Notes: generated from the letters alone by a model not told the origin. A DNA stretch of 64,000 bases from Shewanella benthica (GCA_023284085.1 JAKVHY010000018.1:1-64000), one strand, 5' to 3'; counted from the first letter of the stretch, positions 40,589 to 50,542 are shown. Numbers and translations are program-made.

Positions 40589-41438
40589 CTATAACCTTGA
40601 GATCCACCGAGTGTTCATTGCCGAGGCAGAGTAGTAAGCGTCCCTCGACGGTGACGCGCACTCGGTTACACTCGTGGCAGAAGTTATTGCTATGAGGAGA
40701 GATGAAGCCGACATGGATCGAGCTGCCGGGCATAGTGTAGTAACGCGCCGGACCACCGGTACGCTTATTGGAGACACTAAGTTGATAGCGTTTGGAGATA
40801 ATCGATTTGACCTCGTCACTGCTGCAGTGACGGCTCTTCTTGCGTTCATCGATAATGCCCAGTGGCATCTCTTCGATAAAGGCGATATCCAGCTCACGAT
40901 CGCGACAAAACTCGATAAGGTCTAACACTTCATCGTCATTCTGACCGCGCAGGATCACCGCATTGATCTTGATACGTTTAAACCCGGCGGCCTTGGCGGC
41001 ATCGATACCCGCGATGACTCGCTCGACCTTGCCATTGCGGGTGAGCTCGGTAAATAGTTCAGGCTTGAGGGTATCCAGGCTGATATTGAGCCTGCTTAAG
41101 CCTGAGTCGCGCATCTTTTCGGCAAACTTAGTTAGCCGAGAGCCATTGGTGGTCATCGACAATTCTGCCAAGCCTGGCAGTGCACCGAGTTGCTTGACCA
41201 GTTTGTCGCAGTCGCTACGAACCAAGGGCTCGCCACCGGTGAGGCGGATCTTACTGACGCCAAGTTCGGTAAACGCCTGTCCCACCCATGCCAGTTCCTC
41301 AAGGCTAAGCACCTGCTCTCGTTCTAGAAAACATGGATCTTCACTCATGCAGTAGACGCAACGAAAATCACATCTGTCGGTGACAGAAAGGCGCAAGTAT
41401 TCCACTTTGCGACCAAAGGTATCGACCATCAAACTCAT
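40452..41438 (-). CDS. moaA: GTP 3',8-cyclase MoaA
   Basis: A 328-residue radical SAM enzyme for the first step of molybdopterin synthesis. The N-terminal cluster motif is CDFRCVYC, with TGGEPLVR for SAM. The C-terminal cluster is FCHECNRVR followed by LLLCLG. The protein ends in GG, the C-terminal motif that enters the active site in MoaA. It is the last gene of the tup-mob-moe-moa operon, 75 bases after mobB/moeA. The coding end has been copied several times downstream. moaB, moaC, moaD and moaE are not in the window. Confidence 0.95.
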   Translation of the reverse strand: MSLMVDTFGRKVEYLRLSVTDRCDFRCVYCMSEDPCFLEREQVLSLEELAWVGQAFTELGVSKIRLTGGEPLVRSDCDKLVKQLGALPGLAELSMTTNGSRLTKFAEKMRDSGLSRLNISLDTLKPELFTELTRNGKVERVIAGIDAAKAAGFKRIKINAVILRGQNDDEVLDLIEFCRDRELDIAFIEEMPLGIIDERKKSRHCSSDEVKSIISKRYQLSVSNKRTGGPARYYTMPGSSIHVGFISPHSNNFCHECNRVRVTVEGRLLLCLGNEHSVDLKVIVREFPGDIEKLKTAILDAIKLKPKEHVFDMEGEVQILRFMNATGG

Positions 41439-41513
41439 ACTAATTACCTACAACGGGGCGCTAACTGCGCAATTTCCTGCTTGATTTAGACCATATACAG
41501 AGCATATGGTTAA

Positions 41514-43313
41514 TTACAGAAGATCGGCAAAGGGTTGAATATAAACGGTTTCACCAGAATTTAACTGCTCATCTTGCTCACCTATGATGATCAGGCAATT
41601 GCCTTTAACCATAGAACTCAACATCCCTGAGCCCTGTGCGCCTGTTGTTGTTACGTGTAGCTTGCCATCCTGACCTAAGTGGTAGACACCGCGGATAAAT
41701 TCAGTACGTCCCTCGCGGCTGCGCATTTTGCAATCGGCAATCGCGGGAACTAGGCTAGGTTGCCAGTCTTTCTCTCCGGCGAGTTTACGCAGGGCCGGTT
41801 GCACGAATTGTATGAAGGAGACCATGACTGCAACTGGGTTACCCGGTAAACCGAAGAATAAACAGTCGCCAATCTGACCGAAGGCCAGTGGTCGTCCCGG
41901 ACGCATATTGATACGCCAGAAGTTAATTTGACCGACTCGATCTAAGGCAAGCTTGATGAAGTCGGCGTCACCGACCGATACGCCGCCTGAGCTTATTACC
42001 ATATCTGCATCCACGGCGGCCTGTTGTAACGCCTCAGCGAGGGCATCTTCTGAGTCGTGAATGATGCCTAAATCGATCACCTCACAACCTAGTTTACGCA
42101 CCATGGACTTGATGGTGAAGCGGTTAGAGTCGTAGATACAGTTGTCTTTTAATGGCTCGCCGGGTTGGCAGACTTCATCACCGGTGGAAAAAACGGCTAC
42201 CTTAGGGCGTCTAAATACCGGCAGTTGGCCGAATCCTAAGGATGCTAACATGCCTTGCTCCGGCGCCTGCATGCGCTTATGGGCTGCAAGTGCTGTCTTG
42301 CCTTTAGCGATATCTTCTCCGGCTAAACGCACGTGTTGGCCCAAGGTTATCTCTCCCTGAAAGCTGACATCTGCACCTTGTTCGTTAGCAAGCTCCTTCG
42401 CCTGTATGGTGTCGGCGCCAGCGGGCAAGGGGGCACCTGTCATGATGCGCACGGCTTCGCCGTCCTGTAGTGTGCCTTTATAATGATGCCCGGCCATCAC
42501 GTCGGCGACTATGGTGTAGCGCTCGAGCCTAGGCTCGGAGAGCTTGAATGCATAGCCATCCATAGCCGAATTGGTATTTTGTGGCACATTTACCGGAGAA
42601 ATAGCATCTTCGGCGAGCACCCTACCGCTAAGATCATCTAATGCTAGCTGCTCGGTGTCGGTGATCGGTTTTACGAAGGAGAGAATATTATCTACGCCCT
42701 GTCTGACGGAGAGCGTCTTACTCATCTCGAATTCACAGCCAGCAGAGGGAGCTAGCGGTAGAGCGACCGGAGATGCCTGCCACTTGCCGATATATTCGAT
42801 GACAAAATCGGCTATCTGAGCGACATCGTTGATATCCAAGCGACGTAATTCACCGGGTACTTGGGTGTCATCACAGCAGGCGATAGCCTGGATATTATCA
42901 TCATGAGTGTGAATAAATGGCTTGCCATGAATGGCTCTGTGTAGCTCGATTTTTGGTAACTCAAGTTTCTTGAAACCTTCGACCAAAACGATGTCGACCT
43001 TGTCTTGTTCTATTTGTTGCAACAGATGTGGCAGCTGAGGATCTCCTTCGACCGCATCTTCGGTCATGAGAGCCCAGCGAACGTGGGAGGCGACCAACAC
43101 CTGACGAGCACCCGCCTTGCGCATCTCGAAGCTGTCCTTTCCAGGAATATCCACATCGAAGTTATGGTGGGCGTGTTTAATCACCGCCAACTTAACCCCA
43201 CGACTATTTAACTCAGGAATGAGTTTCTTGAGTAGGGTGGTTTTTCCTGTGCCGCTATAGGCACAAAATCCGAGTACTGGGATCGATAGCGGATTGGTAA
43301 AAGGGATGCTCAT
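41514..43313 (-). CDS. MobB-MoeA fusion: MGD adaptor and molybdopterin molybdotransferase
   Basis: A 599-residue fusion. Residues 1 to about 175 are MobB, a P-loop GTP-binding adaptor (GFCAYSGTGKTTLLKKLI, VIKHAHHNFDVD). From about 200 the protein is MoeA, which inserts molybdenum into adenylylated molybdopterin (PQNTNSAMDGYA, GEAVRIMTGAPLP, STGDEV, SSGGVSVGDAD, LPGNPVAV). The join lies in an Ala/Pro-rich linker. MobA is encoded 14 bases upstream, so three cofactor-assembly activities are adjacent. Confidence 0.94.
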   Translation of the reverse strand: MSIPFTNPLSIPVLGFCAYSGTGKTTLLKKLIPELNSRGVKLAVIKHAHHNFDVDIPGKDSFEMRKAGARQVLVASHVRWALMTEDAVEGDPQLPHLLQQIEQDKVDIVLVEGFKKLELPKIELHRAIHGKPFIHTHDDNIQAIACCDDTQVPGELRRLDINDVAQIADFVIEYIGKWQASPVALPLAPSAGCEFEMSKTLSVRQGVDNILSFVKPITDTEQLALDDLSGRVLAEDAISPVNVPQNTNSAMDGYAFKLSEPRLERYTIVADVMAGHHYKGTLQDGEAVRIMTGAPLPAGADTIQAKELANEQGADVSFQGEITLGQHVRLAGEDIAKGKTALAAHKRMQAPEQGMLASLGFGQLPVFRRPKVAVFSTGDEVCQPGEPLKDNCIYDSNRFTIKSMVRKLGCEVIDLGIIHDSEDALAEALQQAAVDADMVISSGGVSVGDADFIKLALDRVGQINFWRINMRPGRPLAFGQIGDCLFFGLPGNPVAVMVSFIQFVQPALRKLAGEKDWQPSLVPAIADCKMRSREGRTEFIRGVYHLGQDGKLHVTTTGAQGSGMLSSMVKGNCLIIIGEQDEQLNSGETVYIQPFADLL

Positions 43314-43327
43314 TTAGACCTCGAAAT

Positions 43328-43918
43328 TTATTTGGCAATTGCCTCAGCAAGTTGTTGTTTTTGTTCTGGCGTGTTTACGTTAACAAAGGCATTGGGTTGA
43401 TCTGAAAAATCAGTGACAACACAGTTATGTTTGGCGTACCAAAAATCTATTTTTCGTTCGCCAGCATCTAAGAAGGCTTTCATCGAGTCTCTTAGGCTGG
43501 GCTTGAGCAACAAGATCACCGGTTGCTCTCTCTTGCCGTCACTGGCAACGGCTAGCTCGGCATCTTGGCTCTCTACTTGTGCCAGCATGCGTGACACTAG
43601 GTCGGTTGGTAGCAGGGGACAGTCACAAGGTACGACTAACAAATAGTCTGCCTGGGTATTACCCATGGCGGTGATCATTCCCGCTAGTGGGCCTAGGTAA
43701 CCTGTATCTTCATCACTGATGACAGGGTAACCAAACTCAGCATAACGGGTTTGATTGCGATTTGCGTTGATCATGATCCCCTTAACTTGAGGTTTTATCC
43801 GATCGATAGCATGTTTTATCATAGGTTGTTCATTCAGTTCGACTAAACCTTTATCGTTTCCACCCATGCGCCTAGCCATTCCGCCGGCTAAGATTACGGC
43901 ATCAATTTGCAATGACAT
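43328..43918 (-). CDS. mobA: Molybdenum cofactor guanylyltransferase
   Basis: A 196-residue nucleotidyltransferase that attaches GMP to molybdopterin to form [18 protein letters not shown] is the GTP-binding signature, with [10 protein letters not shown] and VPCDCPLLP further in. Its start overlaps the end of the tupC gene by 17 bases, showing that tungstate uptake and cofactor synthesis share one transcript. Confidence 0.94.
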   Translation of the reverse strand: MSLQIDAVILAGGMARRMGGNDKGLVELNEQPMIKHAIDRIKPQVKGIMINANRNQTRYAEFGYPVISDEDTGYLGPLAGMITAMGNTQADYLLVVPCDCPLLPTDLVSRMLAQVESQDAELAVASDGKREQPVILLLKPSLRDSMKAFLDAGERKIDFWYAKHNCVVTDFSDQPNAFVNVNTPEQKQQLAEAIAK

Positions 43919-44621
43919 ATTGAGAGTCCTGTATGTTTATTGGAGCTGTATTCGTTGGATTAGCACTTGCTGCCGACGATATTATCGTCTTGTCTTTTAT
44001 AATCCAAGTCTGATTGCATAAGCTGGTCAGCACGCAAGCCTGATGGCTGCTGATCAACATGCCTGTACCAAACTCTTGCAGTTCACTGATCATAGTGAGC
44101 ACCAGCTGTTGAGAATACTTATCCATGTTGGAGGTGGGTTCATCCAACATTAATAACTTGGGCCGCATTACCCAGGCTCTGGCGATGGCGAGTCTCTGCC
44201 TCTCACCGCCGGATAGGCTGGAGGCCGACTGTTCACAGAGATGTGTTAGCTGGGCCATCTCGATCGCGGCAAGAGTGCGTTTATTGAGGTCACTCGCTGT
44301 CATATCGCTGAATGGATGTGGGTAGCGCAGGTTATATTCGACGCTACCATCGAACAAGTAAGGGTGCTGATGTAAGTAAACCGCCTTACCCAACAGAGGA
44401 TTGGAACGCCACCAAGGCAGTGGCGCGAAACCTTCGGCGGTGATGGTGCCGCGGCTTGGTTTCAGCAAGCCGGCGAACAGCTTCATTAAGGTGCTCTTGC
44501 CGCTGCCGTTATCACCCTGCAGGTGTATGGTTTTTCCCTCAGACAGTTGTACCCTGTCAATGGTGAATAGCTGTCTGTCATCGAAGTACATCTCGATATC
44601 TTGTGCTATCAAGTTGGCCAT
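43902..44621 (-). CDS. tupC: Tungstate ABC transporter ATP-binding protein
   Basis: A 239-residue ABC ATPase with Walker [10 protein letters not shown], signature [14 protein letters not shown] and Walker [10 protein letters not shown]. With TupA and TupB it forms a tungstate importer of the inner membrane. It is separated from tupB by three bases and overlaps mobA. Confidence 0.88.
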   Translation of the reverse strand: MANLIAQDIEMYFDDRQLFTIDRVQLSEGKTIHLQGDNGSGKSTLMKLFAGLLKPSRGTITAEGFAPLPWWRSNPLLGKAVYLHQHPYLFDGSVEYNLRYPHPFSDMTASDLNKRTLAAIEMAQLTHLCEQSASSLSGGERQRLAIARAWVMRPKLLMLDEPTSNMDKYSQQLVLTMISELQEFGTGMLISSHQACVLTSLCNQTWIIKDKTIISSAASANPTNTAPINIQDSQYVIAN

Positions 44622-44624
44622 AAG

Positions 44625-45332
44625 TTAGTGGCTCCTCGGTTCGGCTTTGCCTCTGAGAATACCTAAGGTGAAGTTAAGCACCAGGGAGAGTATGAGTAAG
44701 ACTAAACCTAAGGCTATCGCTTGGGCAAAATCACCTTTACTGGTTTCCAAAGCGATAGCGGTGGGGATATTACGAGTCACGTCGGCAATATTACCGCCTA
44801 CCATCATGGAGCAACCGACTTCGGTCAAGATACGACTGAATGCTGCCACAAGGGCCATCAGCAAGGGGACTTTCAACTCCCTGCACAAGGTCCAGATCGA
44901 TCTTAGCCAGGAGGCACCTAAGGTTCGGGATGTTTCCCAGGCTCTGCGGTCAACACTGGTAAAGGCGGCTTGACTCATGGCTATCAGCACCGGGGCACAG
45001 ATTAGCATTTGGCCTAAGATCATGCCTTTTTGAGTGAACAACCACTTGAGATCACCCAGAGGCCCCATACGGGTTAACATCAGATAGACGAGTAAACCTA
45101 TGACCACAGTGGGGATAGATTGTAGGGTTTGAATGAGATTGGTGATAAGCCAGCGGCCGGGAAAGCGTCCGAAAGCCAGCACAAATCCTAGTATCATAGA
45201 GGGCAGCAAGGTGATCACTAGCGCTGCAAAAGATACAGAAAAAGAGACGGAGACAATGGACCACACTTCGGGGTCCAATGAAAACAGCAGGCTCATGGCC
45301 TGCTGTAAAAGGGCTAACCAGCCTTCATTCAT
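44625..45332 (-). CDS. tupB: Tungstate ABC transporter permease
   Basis: A 235-residue integral membrane protein with five or six helices and the EAA-like cytoplasmic loop WETSRTLGASWLRSIW (about 140-155). It resembles TupB/ModB permeases. Its start overlaps tupA by four bases. Confidence 0.88.
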   Translation of the reverse strand: MNEGWLALLQQAMSLLFSLDPEVWSIVSVSFSVSFAALVITLLPSMILGFVLAFGRFPGRWLITNLIQTLQSIPTVVIGLLVYLMLTRMGPLGDLKWLFTQKGMILGQMLICAPVLIAMSQAAFTSVDRRAWETSRTLGASWLRSIWTLCRELKVPLLMALVAAFSRILTEVGCSMMVGGNIADVTRNIPTAIALETSKGDFAQAIALGLVLLILSLVLNFTLGILRGKAEPRSH

Positions 45333-46141
45333 TCGCTATAAGTTGCCTTAAATAGTTGCTCACCTTTAACTTTATAACTATTGATCATGCCTTGAGCTTC
45401 GGCGCCGATCAACCAATCACTTAGGGCTCTCGCGCCTTTGTGGTTCAGATCTGGGTATTTAGCCGGATTAATTAGCATGATCTGATATGGGTTAGCTAAT
45501 GCTTGTCCGCCATCGAAATCGATTGCCATATCCAACTTGGCCTGATAAGCCACGAAAGTACCTCGGTCTGATAGAGTATAGCCTTGTAATTCATTAGCCA
45601 TAAGTAAGGTCTTACCCATGCCTTGGCCTACTGACTTATATCCTGCGAAAGAAGGATCTACCTGGGCATTTTTCCAGATGATCAGCTCTTTCATGTTAGT
45701 GCCTGAATTATCTCCACGAGAGATAAACAGCTCACCAGACTTAGCTATTTTAGCAAATGCTTGTTCGACTGTCTTACTGCTACGTATATTTGCCGGGTCA
45801 TTTTTAGGGCCCAAGATCACAAAATCGTTCATCATGATGCCACGAGGGAGCAGACCATAACCTTCATCGACAAATTTTGCTTCGGCGGCGGGAGCATGAG
45901 TCATGATGACATCGACATCACCTTGGCGAGCTAGCTTTAATGCCTTGCCTGTGCCTGTTGCAATGACCTGCACCTGGTAACCCGACTCGGCTTCAAATTT
46001 TGGTAGTAAATTTTTCAATAAACCAGAGTTTTCGGTACTGGTGGTGGTGGCTAATTTTATTATCTCTTCGGCGTGGGCTGGTATGCCCGTTATTAACGTC
46101 GCGGCTAAGGCAATACTGAAGATCGATTTTAGGTTTAACAT
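45329..46141 (-). CDS. tupA: Tungstate ABC transporter substrate-binding protein
   Basis: A 270-residue periplasmic protein with signal peptide (cut after PAHA, about residue 24). It has the TupA hallmark ATTTSTENSGLL just after the signal, and SRGDNSGTN in the second lobe, both lining the oxyanion pocket. TupA proteins prefer tungstate, some also bind molybdate. It is the first gene of the operon tupA-tupB-tupC-mobA-mobB/moeA-moaA, which runs to 40452. Confidence 0.9.
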   Translation of the reverse strand: MLNLKSIFSIALAATLITGIPAHAEEIIKLATTTSTENSGLLKNLLPKFEAESGYQVQVIATGTGKALKLARQGDVDVIMTHAPAAEAKFVDEGYGLLPRGIMMNDFVILGPKNDPANIRSSKTVEQAFAKIAKSGELFISRGDNSGTNMKELIIWKNAQVDPSFAGYKSVGQGMGKTLLMANELQGYTLSDRGTFVAYQAKLDMAIDFDGGQALANPYQIMLINPAKYPDLNHKGARALSDWLIGAEAQGMINSYKVKGEQLFKATYSE

Positions 46142-46412
46142 GCTTACTCCTTGGCTATTCTAATAAGAGGACCCATTGCCATGTGTAGTCATCCAATAAT
46201 TTATCTAGAACAAGCAATTACAGTGCCAAGTAACAGCTAATTACATTGGCTTCACGAAATGGCAGAAAGTGCGAGTCGCGTCGCAAATTTTGTCAACGCT
46301 AGACAGACATATTGTCCCAAGCGTCGCATTCTTTGGTTCACAGTGACCTTTTTGGCTAAACTTGATGCTAGAATCAGTATTAAATGAGTCAAAATGTCCT
46401 AAAGTAGACAAT

Positions 46413-47795
46413 ATGAGCCAATTAAAGAAAGATTCCAAACCACTTCCCTCTGCGGTTTCTGTGCTGATTGTAGATGATGAGCCGGGAATGCGTAGTTTCC
46501 TGAAAAAAGCCTTATCCAAGAAGTTTGCCTTAGTGGAGACGGCCGCGAGCGTCGAAGACGCCGAACAGCTGAGAAGTCGTTGTCACTTCGATCTACTCAT
46601 TGTCGATATACGCTTACCAGGGCGCTCAGGCATTGAATGGCATGAGGCGCTCGATGATCAGGAACGTCGCTCGGATGTCATCTTTATGACAGGCTACGCC
46701 GATATGGATGTTGCCATTAGGGCTCTGCGAGCCGGTGCTTCCGATTTTATCATGAAACCATTTCATCTTGAGCAGATGATGAAGGCGGTCGACCGATGCA
46801 TAGAGCGCCGCCTACTCAAGCGTGAAAATTTGATGCTGCGCCGTGAAGTCTCTATCGGTCAATCTTCTACCATAATAGGTAGCAGTGATGCCATGCAGGA
46901 GGTCAAACACGTGATCGAGCGTGTCGCACCAACCAATGCGGTGATCTTGATCGAGGGAGAGTCCGGCACCGGCAAAGAGCTGGTGGCCAGGCAGTTGCAT
47001 CTGCTCAGTGGTAGACAGGGACCCTTCGTGGCAGTGAATTGTGGCGCGATCGCCCCAGACCTGTTGGAGAGTGAGCTATTTGGTCATTCAGCCGGTGCTT
47101 TTACCGGTGCTAAGGGCAGTCGTGAGGGCTTGTTTAGCTTTGCCTCTGGCGGGACACTGTTTCTCGATGAAATTGGTGAGATGCCACTCAAGATGCAGAC
47201 GGCCCTGTTAAGGGTGCTGGAGCAGAAAACGATACGTCCGGTAGGCAGCGAGAAAGAGATTAATATCGATGTCAGGGTGCTAGCGGCGACGAACAGAAAG
47301 CTGTCGGAAGAGGTTGAGCAAGGTAACTTCAGACGAGATCTCTATTACCGTATCAATGTAATAGATATTGTCATCCCGCCACTGAGGGAGCGACCCGAAG
47401 ATGTGGTCGAACTGACCCATCATTTCACCTTGAAGTTGGCGGCCGAGCTCGGGGTCAAAGAGGTGGTCTGGAGTCATGAGGACATGCTTAAGCTACAGCA
47501 ATATAGTTGGCCCGGTAATATTCGTGAGCTGCGCAATATGATCGAGCGTTGCATCTTATTAGGTAAGCCACCGGCAGAATATTGGAAGCAACAACCTAAG
47601 AGTGAATCGTCAAACGAATCGGGTTATCCACTGGACTGGAGCTTAAAGGAAGTTGAGAAGCACCATGTGATGCAAGTTGTCGATATACATCAAGGCAATA
47701 AATCTGCTGCTGCCAGAGACTTGGGAGTGTCGCGCAAGACCTTAGATCGCAAGTATAAAGAGTGGTTCAGTGCACATAAAGAAGAGGAAACTTAA
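46413..47795 (+). CDS. Sigma-54-dependent response regulator (NtrC family)
   Basis: A 460-residue activator. The receiver domain has the phosphorylatable Asp in LLIVDIRLPG (about 62) after VDDEPGMRSF. The AAA+ domain has GESGTGKE (Walker A, about 181) and GAFTGA (about 228), the loop that contacts sigma-54. A Fis-type helix-turn-helix (NKSAAARDLGVSRKTLDRK) ends the protein. I chose the ATG giving MSQLKKDSK. The histidine kinase gene follows at once, so it is a two-component pair. Target genes are not evident, although divergence from tupA leaves the tup-moe operon as one possibility. Confidence 0.92.
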   Translation: MSQLKKDSKPLPSAVSVLIVDDEPGMRSFLKKALSKKFALVETAASVEDAEQLRSRCHFDLLIVDIRLPGRSGIEWHEALDDQERRSDVIFMTGYADMDVAIRALRAGASDFIMKPFHLEQMMKAVDRCIERRLLKRENLMLRREVSIGQSSTIIGSSDAMQEVKHVIERVAPTNAVILIEGESGTGKELVARQLHLLSGRQGPFVAVNCGAIAPDLLESELFGHSAGAFTGAKGSREGLFSFASGGTLFLDEIGEMPLKMQTALLRVLEQKTIRPVGSEKEINIDVRVLAATNRKLSEEVEQGNFRRDLYYRINVIDIVIPPLRERPEDVVELTHHFTLKLAAELGVKEVVWSHEDMLKLQQYSWPGNIRELRNMIERCILLGKPPAEYWKQQPKSESSNESGYPLDWSLKEVEKHHVMQVVDIHQGNKSAAARDLGVSRKTLDRKYKEWFSAHKEEET

Positions 47796-47796
47796 G

Positions 47797-49914
47797 GTGT
47801 CTTTTTTCCCTAAGGTATTCGGTGTTAATTGGAAGCAGATGCAGGCTAAGGTACGCTATCGAATTCTTATTCTGACGCTGTTACCGATATTACTGACCTT
47901 AGTCAGTTTAGTGTTTATCACTATCTACTGGAATATCAGTTATACGGGTAAGCAATTGTTTATGAAGGTTAAGGCTGACCTTACTGTTGCTAGTAATACT
48001 TTGATTTCGGTGCAGAAAAGTCAAGAGAAACAGCTAGAATTAGTGATGAATTCCTGGGCATTCCAGAATGAGTTTAGACAGTTCGACAGCAACCAAGATG
48101 ACTCCCGTCAGCGGCTAGATGTCTTTTTGGAGGCGCAAAAACGAAAGTTAGATTTGGATTTCCTAAGCTTGGTCAGTGTATCTGAAGCCGCTGCGGATCC
48201 GGATCTTCGCTTTATGTTGCCTAAGGTGAAGGGGAGTGATGCCTATTCAGGTATGATGGTGTTGAGCCCCAATCGACTTGCCAGGATCGACCCTGATTTG
48301 GTTACGGTCGCCAATATTCTTCTAGTTGAAACTCCCAGATCCCAGAAGCTCACTAAGACGGTTGAAGATAGGGGCCTGCTCAGCCGTAGCTTGTTACCTA
48401 TTCCTGACGCTAATGGCAATATCGCCTGGTATCTGGATGGTGGCATCCTATTTAACCGCAACACTCGTATAGTCGATCAGATTCGTGATCTGGTTTATGA
48501 CAAAGGTACCTTGCCTGAGCGCTCTATAGGCACGGTGACCATCTTCCTCGATAATATTCGCATCAGTACCAATGTCCCCTTACATTTCTTTCCTCAAAAT
48601 GGTGAAAGCCAGGGACGCGCCTTGGGCAGCCTGGTATCGGAAGAGGTGAAACAGAAAGTATTGTCTCAGGGGCAGCTCTGGGTCGATCGGGCTTTTGTGT
48701 TTAATGATTGGTTCATCTCGGCATATTCGCCATTGGTGGATATTCAGGGTAACCGCATCGGCATGATCTATACTGGTTTCTCAGAATCGCCGTTTATTCA
48801 TAACTATCTTCTGAATATCATGGAGTTGGGTACCATCTTAATGTTGGTTCTTTTGGTGTCTGGACTCTTAGTCTATCGCGGCGCTTACAGCTTGCTACAA
48901 CCGATAGAGCGAATTCACCATGTGGTTAAAGCGGTCCAGTCCGGGCGTAATCTACGCATCGGCTCTTTAGGTTTAGAGCGGGATAATGAACTATCTAATT
49001 TAGCCGAACAGTTTGATCGTATGTTAGATCTGCTGCAGCGTCGAAATTCGCAGATCCAGGCGGCATCGGAGCTATTAGAGGATAAAGTCGAGGAGCGTAC
49101 CCGTAGCCTGCAGGAGAAGACCGAAGAGCTACAGAACAACGTCGCTCTATTAAATGAGACTCGACAGCAGCTGGTTACTAACGAAAAGCTGACTGCCTTA
49201 GGCGAACTGACCGCCGGAATAGCACACGAGATCAACAATCCGACAGCGGTGATCTTGGGCAATATGGAGCTGCTTAAGTCTGAACTCGGTGATAATGCAG
49301 ATATAGTCGAGGAAGAGATCGATCTGGTTATTCAGCAGGTCGGACGTATTAGTACGATTATTCGTAGCCTATTACAGTACAGTCGCCCAGGAGAGTTCAA
49401 TGCGCCGCTGGAGATGCATCAACTGACCCCTATCATCGAAGAGATGCTGGTGTTGGTGAGACATTCGATTCAGGAGCAGGAAGTTATTTTGAATCAAGAA
49501 CTCAATGCCAGTTATCCCATCGAGGTGAACCGGCCTCAGCTGCTACAAGTTTTGATTAATCTGGTGGTCAACGCAGCCCATGCCATGGATGAGCAGGGAA
49601 GGATATGGATCAGGACCTATGATTGGGTTCATATGGATGAACCTATTGGCGTCAAGATAGAAATTGAAGATGAAGGCAGGGGGATACCTCAGGAACAGCT
49701 GAGTCGAATCTTCGATCCCTTCTATACCACTCGAAAGGACGGTACAGGTTTAGGCCTATCTCTAAGCTACGGCATCATCAAACGTATTGGTGGCACAATC
49801 GAGGTAAGCTCTACTGTGGGCAAGGGCACCTTGTTTACCATAGGCTTATATCATCATGCCAAAGAGGAGCGGACTGATACACCCTATGAGGGGCTACACT
49901 TCAATGGTACGTAA
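47797..49914 (+). CDS. Membrane sensor histidine kinase
   Basis: About 705 residues. Two membrane helices (about 20-45 and 340-362) enclose a periplasmic cache-like sensor domain of about 290 residues. A HAMP domain follows, then a coiled coil (about 420-470), a HisKA domain with the phosphate-accepting His in GIAHEINNP (about 476) and an ATPase domain with DEGRGIPQ and GTGLGLSLS. A GTG at 47797, one base after the regulator's stop, has GAGG nine bases upstream and is preferred over a GTG at 47770 inside the preceding gene. It partners the sigma-54 regulator. The ligand is unknown. Confidence 0.9.
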   Translation: MSFFPKVFGVNWKQMQAKVRYRILILTLLPILLTLVSLVFITIYWNISYTGKQLFMKVKADLTVASNTLISVQKSQEKQLELVMNSWAFQNEFRQFDSNQDDSRQRLDVFLEAQKRKLDLDFLSLVSVSEAAADPDLRFMLPKVKGSDAYSGMMVLSPNRLARIDPDLVTVANILLVETPRSQKLTKTVEDRGLLSRSLLPIPDANGNIAWYLDGGILFNRNTRIVDQIRDLVYDKGTLPERSIGTVTIFLDNIRISTNVPLHFFPQNGESQGRALGSLVSEEVKQKVLSQGQLWVDRAFVFNDWFISAYSPLVDIQGNRIGMIYTGFSESPFIHNYLLNIMELGTILMLVLLVSGLLVYRGAYSLLQPIERIHHVVKAVQSGRNLRIGSLGLERDNELSNLAEQFDRMLDLLQRRNSQIQAASELLEDKVEERTRSLQEKTEELQNNVALLNETRQQLVTNEKLTALGELTAGIAHEINNPTAVILGNMELLKSELGDNADIVEEEIDLVIQQVGRISTIIRSLLQYSRPGEFNAPLEMHQLTPIIEEMLVLVRHSIQEQEVILNQELNASYPIEVNRPQLLQVLINLVVNAAHAMDEQGRIWIRTYDWVHMDEPIGVKIEIEDEGRGIPQEQLSRIFDPFYTTRKDGTGLGLSLSYGIIKRIGGTIEVSSTVGKGTLFTIGLYHHAKEERTDTPYEGLHFNGT

Positions 49915-50009
49915 TTGAAGTCAGGCATCTAGGCATTAGCTTGAAAACCACTAGCATTTGAAGAGGCTAGATGAGAAATCTAGGGCGTAGGGCTAGCGCG
50001 ATACAGACA

Positions 50010-50145
50010 AAAAAAAGCCTGGGAAATATAATCCAGGCTATAAAGAGTGTGTGAGCAATGTCGTGCTTGATAACCCAACTTCATTATGACCTATGACATG
50101 AAACATAGGCTGAATCACATAAGTAAGTATGAATCATTGGAACGC
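50010..50145 (-). ncRNA. RyhB-type iron-responsive small RNA, copy 1
   Basis: The minus strand contains AAGCACGACATTGCTCAC (complement of 50051-50068), the core by which E. coli RyhB pairs with its targets. A terminator (AGCCTGGA and TCCCAGGCT with eight T residues) ends it at about 50010. The promoter is read as TTGCGC, 17 bases, TATTAT, giving a start near 50145 at GCGTTCC, and a Fur box overlaps it. Between core and start the sequence differs from copies 2 and 3. RyhB RNAs repress iron-using proteins when iron is scarce. Confidence 0.85.
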
Positions 50146-50149
50146 ATGC

Positions 50150-50169
50150 AAATAATAATCATTATCGTT
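50150..50169 (-). promoter_or_regulatory. Fur box and promoter of RyhB copy 1
   Basis: AATAATAATCATTATC matches the 19-base Fur consensus (GATAATGATAATCATTATC) at 16 of 19 positions when read on the plus strand. It overlaps the -10 element of the small RNA. Confidence 0.8.
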
Positions 50170-50337
50170 TGGTTGCGCAAGTGTTTTGTGGGCGTTTTAT
50201 GTTAATAAGCTTTGTGGTTGCATTTTAAATATTTAAAATCAAATGCTTACTCTATGTTTTGCGGGGTGGGCTTTACAAACTATTGCTCATTGTAAGCTGG
50301 AGGGTGGCGCTAAGCTTTAGTTGAATAAAATTATAGG

Positions 50338-50518
50338 CAAAAAAATACCGGGATAAAAAATATCCCGGCTATAAGAGTGTGTGAGCAATGTCGTGCTATG
50401 CGAAACCCGCTTAACTTTCTATTTAGTTAACTCTTTAACAAAAATCAATTAAATAGTGGGCTAATTAAAACAGAGATGAAGTGTTTACCTTAGCTTGTAG
50501 AGTGAGTCCTTGGAACGC
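50338..50518 (-). ncRNA. RyhB-type small RNA, copy 2
   Basis: It carries the same core GCACGACATTGCTCAC (complement of 50382-50397), followed by ACACTCTTATAGCC and a terminator in which CCGGGATA pairs with TATCCCGG before seven T residues. The predicted promoter is TTGCCA, 17 bases, TATTAT. The predicted RNA is about 180 nt, with an AT-rich 5' part (TTAATTAGCCCACTATTTAA) shared with copy 3 but not copy 1. Confidence 0.85.
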
Positions 50519-50522
50519 ACTT

Positions 50523-50542
50523 GAATAATAATCATTATCATT
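50523..50542 (-). promoter_or_regulatory. Fur box and promoter of RyhB copy 2
   Basis: GAATAATAATCATTATCATT on the plus strand matches the Fur consensus closely and overlaps the -10 and spacer of the small RNA promoter. Confidence 0.8.

Noticed and set aside
40096-40695. Several overlapping plus-strand open frames of 77-88 codons with similar sequences
   Set aside because: They are antisense readings of the repeated moaA 3' end and owe their similarity to the tandem copies; no ribosome binding sites or family features support them.
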